From positions 1,214,501 to 1,278,500 of the forward strand of contig JAZGUH010000088.1 of assembly GCA_037893225.1 (NCBI GenBank): a stretch of 64,000 bases of DNA, read 5' to 3'. The notes beneath the pieces were generated by a model, which saw only the letters and a list, made by a program, of their open reading frames with translations, was not told where the DNA came from and did not search any database. Every line of letters starts with the position of its first letter. Position 1 is the first letter of the stretch. This DNA comes from Hippasteria phrygiana (taxonomy: Eukaryota > Echinodermata > Asteroidea > Valvatida > Goniasteridae). The position numbers and the translations under genes are program-made. Below are positions 34,201-44,556 of the stretch, piece by piece.

Positions 34201-36279
34201 CCAGCACCCCATTAATAACAGCTGACCAGAATACGGACGACGGCCATAGCTGCAGTTTGAAAAAGACCACCTAGGCGGTTGTCGTCTATAAGCGCATTCC
34301 TGCACATACTCAATCCATTCTTTGCCTATTGTTTGTATTACGCTCGGGTGCATAAGCCCATCTTGGCATACCAGCACCCCATTAATAACAGCTGACCAGA
34401 ATACGGACGACGGCCATAGCTGCAGTTTGAAAAAGACCACCTAGGCGGTTGTCGTCTATAAGCGCATTCCTGCACATACTCAATCCATTCTTTGCCTATT
34501 GTTTGTATTACGCTCGGGTGCATAAGCCCATCTTGGCATACCAGCACCCCATTAATAACAGCTGACCAGAATACGGACGACGGCCATAGCTGCAGTTTGA
34601 AAAAGACCACCTAGGCGGTTGTCGTCTATAAGCGCATTCCTGCACATACTCAATCCATTCTTTGCCTATTGTTTGTATTACGCTCGGGTGCATAAGCCCA
34701 TCTTGGCATACCAGCACCCCATTAATAACAGCTGACCAGAATACGGACGACGGCCATAGCTGCAGTTTGAAAAAGACCACCTGGCCAGTTGTCATCTATA
34801 TGCGCATTCCTGCACATACTCAATCCATTCTTTGCCTATTGTTTGTATTACGCTCGGGTGCATAAGCCCATCTTGGCATACCAGCACCCCATTAATAACA
34901 GCTGACCAGAATACGGACGACGGCCATAGCTGCAGTTTGAAAAAGACCACCTAGGCGGTTGTCGTCTATAAGCGCATTCCTGCACATACTCAATCCATTC
35001 TTTGCCTATTGTTTGTATTACGCTCGGGTGCATAAGCCCATCTTGGCATACCAGCACCCCATTAATAACAGCTGACCAGAATACGGACGACGGCCATAGC
35101 TGCAGTTTGAAAAAGACCACCTAGGCGGTTGTCGTCTATAAGCGCATTCCTGCACATACTCAATCCATTCTTTGCCTATTGTTTGTATTACGCTCGGGTG
35201 CATAAGCCCATCTTGGCATACCAGCACCCCATTAATAACAGCTGACCAGAATACGGACGACGGCCATAGCTGCAGTTTGAAAAAGACCACCTAGGCGGTT
35301 GTCGTCTATAAGCGCATTCCTGCACATACTCAATCCATTCTTTGCCTATTGTTTGTATTACGCTCGGGTGCATAAGCCCATCTTGGCATACCAGCACCCC
35401 ATTAATAACAGCTGACCAGAATACGGACGACGGCCATAGCTGCAGTTTGAAAAAGACCACCTAGGCGGTTGTCGTCTATAAGCGCATTCCTGCACATACT
35501 CAATCCATTCTTTGCCTATTGTTTGTATTACGCTCGGGTGCATAAGCCCATCTTGGCATACCAGCACCCCATTAATAACAGCTGACCAGAATACGGACGA
35601 CGGCCATAGCTGCAGTTTGAAAAAGACCACCTAGGCGGTTGTCGTCTATAAGCGCATTCCTGCACATACTCAATCCATTCTTTGCCTATTGTTTGTATTA
35701 CGCTCGGGTGCATAAGCCCATCTTGGCATACCAGCACCCCATTAATAACAGCTGACCAGAATACGGACGACGGCCATAGCTGCAGTTTGAAAAAGACCAC
35801 CTAGGCGGTTGTCGTCTATAAGCGCATTCCTGCACATACTCAATCCATTCTTTGCCTATTGTTTGTATTACGCTCGGGTGCATAAGCCCATCTTGGCATA
35901 CCAGCACCCCATTAATAACAGCTGACCAGAATACGGACGACGGCCATAGCTGCAGTTTGAAAAAGACCACCTGGCCAGTTGTCATCTATATGCGCATTCC
36001 TGCACATACTCAATCCATTCTTTGCCTATTGTTTGTATTACGCTCGGGTGCATAAGCCCATCTTGGCATACCAGCACCCCATTAATAACAGCTGACCAGA
36101 ATACGGACGACGGCCATAGCTGCAGTTTGAAAAAGACCACCTAGGCGGTTGTCGTCTATAAGCGCATTCCTGCACATACTCAATCCATTCTTTGCCTATT
36201 GTTTGTATTACGCTCGGGTGCATAAGCCCATCTTGGCATACCAGCACCCCATCAATAACAGCTAGACAGAAGGGATTAA
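25209..36279. repeat. 11-kb tandem array, 65 units of 170 bp, inside one TTAA MITE
   Basis: The unit boundary GAATACGGACGACGGCCATA recurs every 170 bp from 25219 to 36099, giving 65 starts. The left edge is TTAACCTCTTGAATACAGAC (TTAA 25209-25212) and the right edge is AACAGCTAGACAGAAGGGATTAA-type sequence (TTAA 36276-36279); neither edge occurs at internal junctions. Internal junctions read AACAGCTGACCAGAATACGG. All internal units appear identical except the first (differences around 25261-25283) and two that share a variant patch at 34781-34803 and 35971-35993. The 90-residue minus-strand frame repeated in every unit overlaps its neighbours because 170 is not a multiple of three. Its regularity comes from the repeat, not from protein constraint. 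Confidence 0.97.
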
Positions 36280-37065
36280 ACATAAGCATGTAATTTTGTT
36301 TTTAATCATCTGACCCCATCAAAAGAGAAGGGGAAAACCTCGTCAGACCTTAGCCTTGTCTGCATTGGACTTTTTTTTGTAAAACCTACGGAGACTGTTG
36401 TCAACTTAACCAAATTAAGTCCAATGCGGACAGCCGGTAAGCTTGCCAAATTGTCAAGTGTCGATCGTCAAGTGGCGAGTAGCGGAAGAGTTACGTGGTA
36501 GGTTTTACGTTGCTGAAAAGTCCAGTGCGGACAGCCACGGTAAAGTAAAACCTACATTTTGATCACGTGCCGTCTGCAGATCAATGCATGCCTCTACGAT
36601 TTTGCGAGCTTACGGGACGCGCGCTGGGCCCCATGCATTGTGTACTATAGCTGCAGTTCTGACTGAATGCACGCACGATGACATGAAACTTTCGTTAACT
36701 TTAGCGAATGCTGAGCCACATTTCTGCCGTTTTCTGCTATTTTACTTTGATCTACACGATATCCTAGAAATGATCAGGATATCCTAGAAATGATCAGGAG
36801 TTTGATTGTCGCTTCATGTTGATTCGGAATAAAACACAAATGACGCTTGCATACACAATGAATTGCGTGTAAATTTAGCGCGTTCTACAAAACCACTGGA
36901 TAGTTTCTCTGGCCAAGGACTTTCCGCAAGCCGTGTAATCCAAGTGCGGACGCACGGAAGAATAAACCACAGTGGAATGTTAACAATCACTTACGGTAAC
37001 TTTTGACAATAGTTAGTCCAATGCGAACGCGGCTATAGACTTACAGGAAAAACACCTTTTATTAC

Positions 37066-37171
37066 CTCTCCATATTGTTGAGCTGCCTTTATGCGGTACG
37101 TGTACAGAGTGTCTATCACCTTGGTGAGAATGACTGGAAGTCGATCTCTGATTGTTTTGTATGCAAACGAT
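37066..37171 (-). CDS. ARMT1: ARMT1, exon 2
   Basis: 106 nt encoding SFAYKTIRDRLPVILTKVID followed by TLYTYRIKAAQQYGE, the conserved N-terminal helices of ARMT1. The acceptor TACCTTCAG ends at 37172 and one base completes the codon from exon 1. The donor GAG/GTAATA lies at 37066/37065 and joins exon 3 in phase 0 (YGE then EGATD). Exon 1, expected to give only about 15-20 residues, was not identified to the right. Confidence 0.93.
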
Positions 37172-38155
37172 CTGAAGGTAAACAAGAAAAACAGCTAGGT
37201 CAAGACCTTGTACTGGTCTACATGTAACCCAAAAGTAACCACAGTGAAAGGGAAATTAACACCCGAGTCTGGGGCACTGTTACCAAGAGAGCGTACTCCT
37301 AACTGGTATTACTGATAGAGGGTGGTGCGGAGCACCGGACAAATGAGTGGGTACGCAGGCCGTAGATAAAGTGCTGGCATGCGGGGAGTATGAAATGAAA
37401 AACCCCATCTACATGTATTCATTACACTCCCCCAGGGTTGTTTGATTTAAATCAATTGATTTAAATCAATTGATTTAAATCATTGATTTAAATCATTGAT
37501 TTAAATCATGATTTAAATCAATAGAAAAAAATCATTAATAAAAATCACGTTTTGATTTATTTCTTATTTCTGTTATTTTGTTAATGTAAAAAACAATGTC
37601 TGTTATTCAAACCTGACTTTCATTAACTTTGAAATGCTTATAGTTATACTCCCTCTAAAGGGATGTATAAGGCCAGTTTCCTGAAACAGTGTACTACATT
37701 TTATCTTGTGTACAATGCATATGATTCTGAAGTAATGTACCGGTTCTACCTACATTGTACAATACAGTATTCATCTCTTACATGTACATACATGTAGGTT
37801 TAACTCGATGCATGTAATGCGCATATCAATTGATCCCCCCCCCCTCCCCCCCCCGATCCTCGATCCCTTTACAAGGCATAAATCATACATGATAGTATCA
37901 AAATTCGAATTCCCACCCTAGTATAAGGTGGGGGTGTCCCCACCTATTTTGGTTGGGATTGTCGCTAGATTTTTTTCCCAGAGGTAGGGGATTTTGTCAC
38001 TTTAAAAGTGACAATCCCCACCTCAGAGGTGGGGTGGTCCGGGGGGGGGGGGGGGGGGGGACAATTGATAGGCGTATAAGCTCAATGTAATGTGGGCACA
38101 TAAACATGATTATATAATTGAAAACAAAATCAGAGATGGAAGCCGATTATTAAAC
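37172..38155. other. ARMT1 intron 1 or promoter side, low-complexity rich
   Basis: Contains the ATTTAAATC palindromic microsatellite (37443-37522), C-runs around 37837-37856, and a G-run at about 38040-38060 next to inverted GTGGGGATTGTCAC-type sequences. No exon is recognised, although ARMT1 exon 1 should lie to the right of exon 2. Confidence 0.45.
37443..37522. repeat. Palindromic microsatellite (TGATTTAAATCA)n
   Basis: Six overlapping copies of the perfect palindrome GATTTAAATC are separated by AATT, ATT or AT, so the spacing shrinks from left to right. Confidence 0.9.
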
Positions 38156-38159
38156 CTAA

Positions 38160-38480
38160 CATTGTCATAAACCCAGAATGCCGTATTATGTATAGCCAGA
38201 GATCACACCCCCTTTTACGATACAACCTGGGAAGCGACATTGTGGGGATCACTCAATAAGGATACGACTTCTGACTAGTGCCCATAACCACCCGAACAAA
38301 GATACTGACAATTTGGGAGACCGCCAACATAGGGCAAGATAGCTCAGTTGGTAGAGCACCGGTACGGTAACCCGGAGGTCGCAGGTTCATATCCCACTCC
38401 TGCCAGTTTCTTTGTTTACTTTGAAAATGTATTCAAATTTACCTAGTCAGTTTCCCTTGTGGATTGTTTGACGCACTATA
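38160..38480 (+). mobile_element. tRNA-derived SINE, copy 5, longest
   Basis: The tRNA-like head is 38333-38405 (GGCAAGATAGCTCAGTTGG to CTCCTGCCA, with GGTTCATATCC as B box). The shared body on the left includes ATAAACCCAGAATGCCGTA and GGAAGCGACATTGTGGGGAT; the right flank includes TTACCTAGTCAGTTTCCCTT. The same left-body blocks accompany copy 1 (5900-5985), so the repeat unit is larger than the tRNA head. Confidence 0.75.
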
Positions 38481-38623
38481 TATTTTAATATTTAGTTTGG
38501 AATTTTGTTGTTGTATATTTACACAAACGATTATATAATAAATATTCAAACAAAAAAATGCATCAACTGCACAGGGGAAGCCAAGATGGCGTCTTTAATA
38601 CATGCTCAGCATTCATTGCAAAC

Positions 38624-38847
38624 CACTCATCTCTATACACTGGATTGGCAGCGCAGAAGTAATTGCCTATGCGTGAATTGAAGCCACCGCGCGGCCATCT
38701 TGCTATATTCAACACAATGGCCGTTTTCGGAGACAGAGCTGAAGCCAGGGGCTTGGAAAACTGCCATTGTGTTGAATATAGCAAGATGGCCGCGCAGTGG
38801 CTTCAATCGCAGAGCTTCGCAGCCAATCCAGTGTATAGAGATCAGTG
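38624..38847. mobile_element. 8-bp-TSD foldback MITE, family E, copy 1
   Basis: Ends CACTCATCTCTATACACTGG and CCAGTGTATAGAGATCAGTG. The duplication TTGCAAAC is perfect at 38616-38623 and 38848-38855. The inner arms carry CGCGGCCATCTTG and its complement CAAGATGGCCGCG, each holding a YY1-like AAGATGGC core. Probably hAT-related by duplication length. Confidence 0.92.
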
Positions 38848-38934
38848 TTGCAAACTGGGTGTAAAAGTCTTGTTTGATTGTATATAATGCAGTGTGGCTA
38901 CCACATCAACTTCGTGAGGTTTTCTGGTTGAATG

Positions 38935-39136
38935 TTAACCCCTTGCGTACGGTTGACACAAATACGTGCAGATTGAAAATTGTCACCAGGCCGGTTGACT
39001 TTTATTTGTGTCAATCTCTGCACTTTCAATCCATTATTAGGATATTGTGTACGTTATGCTTGGCTGCACAAGCCTCTTGTTTCCATTTTGCTTGGCTGCA
39101 CAACCTCCCATCTAAAACCCGAGGTCAAGGGGTTAA
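38935..39136. mobile_element. TTAA MITE, CCCCTTG type, intact
   Basis: TTAACCCCTTGCGTACGGTT to CCCGAGGTCAAGGGGTTAA. The terminal TTAA is present on both sides. It is the cleanest copy of the family that includes 24608-24837, part of 50862-50990 and 5462-5680. Confidence 0.88.
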
Positions 39137-39690
39137 GCCAGCTCAAATACAGCTGAAACACACAAAGGTCACGTCCACCAAAAAGTGGTCAAGAGAGCCC
39201 CAGGAGATAGTGTCAGCACTGGCAGCCCTAGGGTATGTATTGTTCGGATGGAGTGAAGGACCCGGCGGCCATCGCTGAAGAGGCAGGCATACTAGTACGC
39301 TACGTATATTAAACTGTTTATCGGCCTAACAACATTTGTGTGTTTGTTTTACTTTGTGTATGGTTTGAAGTTGGACTTCCGGGAAACGTACAAAAAAACG
39401 GGAAATGTAAAAAAAACGAGAAATGTTCCCGTCGCGAGGACGGGCACAGGCGGTTCCGCGTTTTCAGTTGTTCATGCGTGACTTAACATTGCTTGTGAGA
39501 AAACTAACGTTCAAGATTAGAACACAAAACATTGGGAATACTTTACTCAAAGTAGGATTAAGGTTGTTGTTATGTGAAATGTAGCCGCACCCGAAGATAC
39601 GATCGGCACGCACCACCCACACCCAATTTCAATTCGAGTTATAATATATACCGCCCTCTATTGACGGAAGATGTATGTTGCTACTTTTGC
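39137..39690. other. No assigned gene; weak exon-like frame
   Basis: A plus-strand frame through 39160-39230 (KVTSTKKWSREPQEIVSALA) ends at a good donor AGG/GTATGT at about 39233. No acceptor or family match was found, so I leave it uncalled. Confidence 0.3.
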
Positions 39691-40600
39691 AAATTTAGGT
39701 TGATGTCATGTGACGCTTCGCCACACACATCAACTGGTTATGCATTTTTAACATTGTTCAACCTCCTGCAAGAGGGCGCCCTAACAATTTATGACGTCAC
39801 CAGTAATTTTGTTGTTAAGTACAACCTAGCCGGAGACTAACATTGTTGAAAGCAAGTTCACATCTTTTAGCAATTTCAAATTAGAAGGCACTTCCGGTTT
39901 TAACCGGAAGGAAGGGTCACGTGATTTTGCACGTAATATAAAACATGAAGACCCTACAACTGTAGATTATTCTATCAATTCCCACGAAAAGCAAAATCAG
40001 ATCTCTTCCGATTGATTTTATATTGATTTTCAAAGATTAAACTTTCAAATTATAAGGCACTTCCGGTTTGGACCGGAAGGAAGGGTCATGTGACTTTGCA
40101 CGTAATATCAAAAATGAAGAGCCTGGATTATTCTATCAGTTCCCATAAAAAGCAAAATCAGATCTCTCTCGATTGATTTCATAATGATTTCCAAAGATTA
40201 AACTTTCAAATTATAAGGCACTTCCAGTTAGGACCGGAAGGAAGGGTCACGTGACTTTGCACGTAATATAAAAAATGAAGACCCTGCATTATTCTATCAG
40301 TTCCCGTAAAAAGCAAAATCAGATCTCTCTCGGTTGATTTTATATTGATTTTGAAAGATTAAATCTAGAAATCTTTCATTGCTTGTAATCCGATATTTGA
40401 TGACGTCATCGTGACGTCATTATGAGAAAGGTCGAGAGTTATGTTAACTCTGCCATCTGAAGCAAATATCTGGATTATATCTCTCGCGGTTGATTTTACA
40501 GCAATTTTGTAAGGTTTAAAGGATTTTTCATTGCAACCTCTGGTCTGGTGACGTCATCAATCTTACATAACGGTAAATATTTGCACCAGTTCTAAAGTCA
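39690..40600. repeat. Tandem repeat of about 165 bp with ETS and E-box motifs, left block
   Basis: Three units begin near 39887, 40056 and 40217 with GGCACTTCC, then ACCGGAAGGAAGGGTCACGTG (TCATGTG in the second), GCACGTAATAT, AGCAAAATCAGATCTCT and TTGATTT. A 200-bp leader (CGCTTCGCCACACACATCAA to AACATTGTTGAAAGCAA) precedes them. The same leader and one unit recur at 43484-43910. Confidence 0.88.
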
Positions 40601-41935
40601 GTCCGGGAAACCTACAAATTTGACAACGTTGTCAAATAGGACAACCGTTGTCAACTTTGACAACTTCCGGAATGCTATATGCAGCGCTCATAATAAACTG
40701 TATATACCGGTTTAAAAAAGTTTGTACACAGTTGGAACAGATTATTTGCAAACATTTTTTTGTAATTGCAATCATTTTTATTGAAAAACCATCCATCTTG
40801 CTCATTTGTCAAGAAGTCCACATGTTAATTCTTGCATAAATTAACAACAGCAATTATAAATAGGCCTACTTATTATAATCTCTCCACATCATATCAAACT
40901 ATCTTTGTAAATGTTGCTTTTACTTTTTGTTAAAAACCTTTTACAAAAAAATTGGCAGGATATAATTGTACTACTAGAAACTACTAGAAATGTGTTATGT
41001 ATCGATCTTCTCTGATTGCTTATTAATAAAATTATGTATAAATTATTTCAATTACAGACTATATTTCAAAAGCAATATGTTGCGGATTACCATACTGCCG
41101 GCCACTGTTGTAATTTCTAAGATTTCTTGTCTAGCAATTCAGCAACATTCAACTGTATGCATGTAGAAATAAAACCTGGCAATATATGCCAATTTATGAA
41201 GCTGTATATATTGACAATCTTGATGATGAGTGGTGTTCTTTTTGTGTAGCCTATATATACATTGTAGCTTAGAAAGTAGAGTTTTGCTCATGGTCTAGAG
41301 ATTAATAAATATAATGAGAACAGAAAACCAGTCCCCCTTTGCTGTTTCAATTGAAGTTGTTCCTAGTTACCCTACCTACTATAGATTAATAAATAAAATG
41401 AGAAAAGAAAACAAGTTCCCCCTTTGCTAATTTAATAAAAGTTGTTCCGAGTTACCCTTCCTACTCCATCTTTCAAAGCTAAGAATCACTTTACAAGAAT
41501 CACCAAAAAATATCAGAAATTGAATCGTTTGTGAAATCATACATTTTCAGTAAACATGAAACAAACTTTCAAAACTACTGACACTACTGAATTTGTGTAC
41601 GTGCACTGTATATATCTCCGAAGACAAGAGGAGAAAGAAACAAATACAAAAAAAACTTTCAGTCCTCGCACGTTAAGTCTTTTGTTGAAATCGGTCCTCG
41701 CACGTAGAAGTACGTGCTTAGTCTATTGTCCTGCTCACACGTATTGGGGAAGTACGACTGGCATGACTGGGTGCGCACTTTTGTGTATTATATGTGTGCG
41801 CCAGGCCTAGGAAGGGGGTTTGTCTTGATCGATCAATAGTTCATCCAGATCATGCCCTGGTCCTCCACAAACATGCCGACGCACCACTTCAAGATGATAT
41901 AGCACATAGCTTGGGGCAGGTGACACTATATACCT

Positions 41936-42932
41936 ACCGGAAAACACACTACATACCGGAAAACACACTAAACATCGGAAAACGCCAAAAAAAAAAAAAC
42001 TAAAAGTACCGAAAAAAACAACTAAATACCGCAAACACCCAACAAATCACTATAAATAGGCCTACCAGAAAACACCCCAAAAAACACACTTGACACCGAA
42101 AAACTCACGCACTGTGGACATTCCTTTGTCAATTGTCTTCGTGTAGTTAATAAAAGTTACGTTGAGTAAATACTCATTTTTCTCGCCTCCAAAAATGTCT
42201 TTGAACCCCAAATTTTGATTCTGGGCCTGTTGTTTATTTCCTTTTTATATATATATATATATTTTTGGGGTGGGTGTTGCCAGGATTTTTCAGTGTTTAA
42301 TTGTTTAACTTTTTTTCGGTGAAAACTGTGTGTTTTTACTTGATGTTTGTGTGTATTCAAAGTGTGTGTTGTTTTTCAGTGTGAATACATGGGGTGTTAG
42401 ACGGTGTGTTACTGTGTTTATTTCCGAGTTTTTCGGTGTAAAGTGTATTTTTGGGGGGTGTTAAGACCGGTTTATACTTCATGCGAATGCGAAGCGAATT
42501 TATGACGTCAGCGCCAAATATTAAAGTTCGCGCTGCAAATTCGCAAAGTTCACTTTCAACTTGGTGCAAATCTTTGCTGCGAAATGCGAATGTTTCATGA
42601 CGTCAAATTCACTTCGCATTCGCGTGAAGTATGTGTGTATTTCCGAGTTTTTCGTTATGAAGTGTATTTTTTGGGGTGTTTTCAGGTACAAATGCATGTA
42701 TTTGCGAGTTTTTTGGTGTGAGGTGTTTGTTTTGAGGGTGTTTTACGGTATGTGTGTACTTCCGAGTTTTTGGGTGTGAAGTGGTTTTTTTTTTTTTTTT
42801 TTTTGTGTTTTCCGGTATTTAGTTTGTTTTTTTGTGTTTTCCGGTGTTTAGTGTGTTTTCATGTAGGCCTATGTAGTGTGTTTTCCGGTAGTTTTCCCGG
42901 TGTTTTCCGGTATTTTCCGGTGTTTTCCGGTA
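41936..42932. repeat. Inverted arrays of ACCGGAAAACACAC-type units
   Basis: The left arm (41936-42115) repeats TACCGGAAAACACAC with variations. The right arm (about 42640-42932) repeats the complement GTGTTTTCCGGTATT and GTGTTTTTCGGTG. Together they frame a 0.5-kb centre and could fold back over several hundred bases. Confidence 0.75.
42474..42632. mobile_element. Nested foldback MITE, family F
   Basis: Terminal repeats ATACTTCATGCGAATGCGAA and TTCGCATTCGCGTGAAGTAT extend inward to a TGACGTCA octamer on both sides, about 35 bp per arm. It lies inside the right half of the GTTTTCCGG arrays. Confidence 0.88.
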
Positions 42933-43483
42933 TATAGTATCACCGCTTGGGGCCCCTCCTATCTTTCACGGAACCACCATACGACTCAGGCGATCGAGCT
43001 CCACTGACAGCCCCGACAGACACTAGGACAACACGATGCACATTTTACATGGCACGTGACCGATTCATAAAGTGAAATTATTTCAACAACAATAAATTAC
43101 ACTTTTTTCTGCCGATGTAATGGGCATCTTCTAAATTATTTTCATGCCGCGGTAAATTAACTTATTAGACCAGGATGCAAAGTCACATGACACGAAATCT
43201 AAAATGGCGTCGTTACAGTCACGAACGGTTCAACCGAGTGGTCGGTGAAAAGTAAAGGAGAATCACGACAAAATGCACAGGCGACTTTTGAATTTACGCA
43301 GATAGAAAGTTAGTTAAGGTAATGTTTAACAATATTATGGACTAAATAGAGTGCGTAACTGTGCCAATTTTGCATCTTTTGCACTTGAATTTGAAGTTGT
43401 CAAATTTGACAACTTTTAGTTGTCAAATTTGACAACTGTTGTCGTCTTTAACAACGTTGTCAAATTTGTAGGTTTCCCGGACT

Positions 43484-43910
43484 GAAGTGATTATCGCAAA
43501 CTTCGCCACAGACATCACTTCAAACTTCATTTTGGACATTTTTCAACCTGCCGCTAGAGGGCGCTCGAATGTTTGATGACGTCATCAGTCACATTTTTGA
43601 AAAACCCATTCTTGGCGGACTCTAACATCGTTGAAAGCAATTTGAAATATTTTACCAATTTTAAATTATGAGCCACTTCCAGTTTGGACCGATTTGACCC
43701 GGAAGGAAGGGTCACGTGATTTCACGCACACAATAAAAAATGAAGCCCTATGTCAACTCTATCTGTTGCCGCAAAAAGCAAGTTGCGGTCTCATACGGTT
43801 GATGCGATATGGCATGTATGCATGTTCAAAGATTGACCAAAATTATGTTAAATGGCTTGTGATTTGACACCCGATGACGTCATCATGGCATCATGTTTCA
43901 AGACACGGGT
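43484..43910. repeat. ETS and E-box repeat, right block
   Basis: A diverged direct copy of 39690-40430: CTTCGCCACAGACATCACTT, TAGAGGGCGCTCGAATG, CACTTCCAGTTTGGACCGAT, GGAAGGAAGGGTCACGTGAT and GATGACGTCATCATGGCATC. It lies directly against the right end of the 2.9-kb element. Confidence 0.82.
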
Positions 43911-43948
43911 TCGCTATAGGGTCTATAGATGTATGTGCCCGTTATTAT

Positions 43949-44556
43949 TAAAGGTACACATTGCTTTGGATTTTGCGATTTGGGCTATAAAACTGAAATG
44001 GATATGGTTGGGAAGCTTTTTTTAAAGTAGAATATAAAGATTCACATAACTATCCCTTCAAATTGCGTGGTTTTTGTTTAATTTCGTGACAAATAGCAGT
44101 CCGCCATTTTGTAGAACCAAATTTTTGACTCCACAAAATGGCGGACTGTGTTCACCAGTCGTATTTCCAGTCGCATCTGGTTGAAGTACGTTCTGTTGAT
44201 CCATTTTGATGTACTGTGGCACGGCGCGCAGCACTGGCGATATATGTCGAGAGGTAGAGAATTGTACCTGGCGATCATCTGATAGGTTCACAAGGCCACT
44301 GGCTGTGGCGCCAGCCTAAAGACTCTTACAGCGTATTTTGCGCATTATTTAGACGGTGGTATTTAGTACTGGAAATACGTCTATGTATCGCGGGTCAGAT
44401 GTCAGGGGTAAGCGGCCAATTTTTTTGTTTCGTAATCACTAATCACTAATTACAACACATTATACGTGTCTTTTTGCATGAACAACTCTTATAAAAGATA
44501 AGGAACATTTCCAAACAGTAAAATTTCATGACATTTGAAGGCAATGTGTCCCTTTA
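43949..44556. mobile_element. 0.6-kb inverted-repeat element, family G, copy 1
   Basis: Ends AAAGGTACACATTGCTTTGG and AAGGCAATGTGTCCCTTTA. Inside is the palindrome GTCCGCCATTTTGT...ACAAAATGGCGGAC (44099-44145). The inverted copy is at 59644-60250 with high identity. A 77-residue minus-strand frame (44058-44291) is shared by both copies with a handful of substitutions. Confidence 0.88.

Larger units (their letters stand above)
23683..37065 (-). other. 13.4-kb ARMT1 intron holding the satellite array
   Basis: About 83 percent of this intron is the 25209-36279 array. The rest holds TTAA elements (24608-24837 and 24834-25156), a dispersed repeat at 23745-24060, and 36280-37065, where foldback pieces with GTCCAATGCGGACAGCC-like sequences recur (about 36360, 36420, 36515, 36945 and 37018). 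Confidence 0.9.
40602..43483. mobile_element. 2.9-kb terminal-inverted-repeat element
   Basis: The left end AGTCCGGGAAACCTACAAAT continues into TTTGACAACGTTGTCAAA; the right end is the complement, TTTGTAGGTTTCCCGGACT, preceded by several GTTGTCAAATTTGACAAC palindromes. AAGT abuts both ends, a possible 4-bp duplication. No transposase frame is visible, so it looks non-autonomous. Nested inside are 42474-42632, a repeat shared with 12983 and arrays of ACCGGAAAACACAC. Confidence 0.8.

Noticed and set aside
25209..36279. CRISPR array
   Set aside because: There are no variable spacers; whole 170-bp units are identical, and the genome is animal.
25328..36289. Series of about 65 identical minus-strand frames of 90 residues
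   Set aside because: The frames overlap each other and arise because the 170-bp DNA unit repeats; there is no domain, and the reading frame shifts from unit to unit.
38874..39278. 134-residue plus-strand frame
   Set aside because: Most of it translates the TTAA MITE 38935-39136; only the last 40 residues look protein-like and they lack an acceptor.
39230..39330. ARMT1 exon 1 on the minus strand near 39.25 kb
   Set aside because: The ATG-containing frame reads MPASSAMAAGSFTPSEQY and stops, without a suitable donor or the expected residues before SFAY.
43190..43270. Start-like AAAATGGCGTCG followed by a GTGAAA donor, as a first exon
   Set aside because: It lies inside the 2.9-kb TIR element, the donor is weak, and no partner exon was found.
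44058..44291. 77-residue frame as a gene
   Set aside because: It lies wholly inside a repeated MITE and crosses its palindrome; kept only as an observation.
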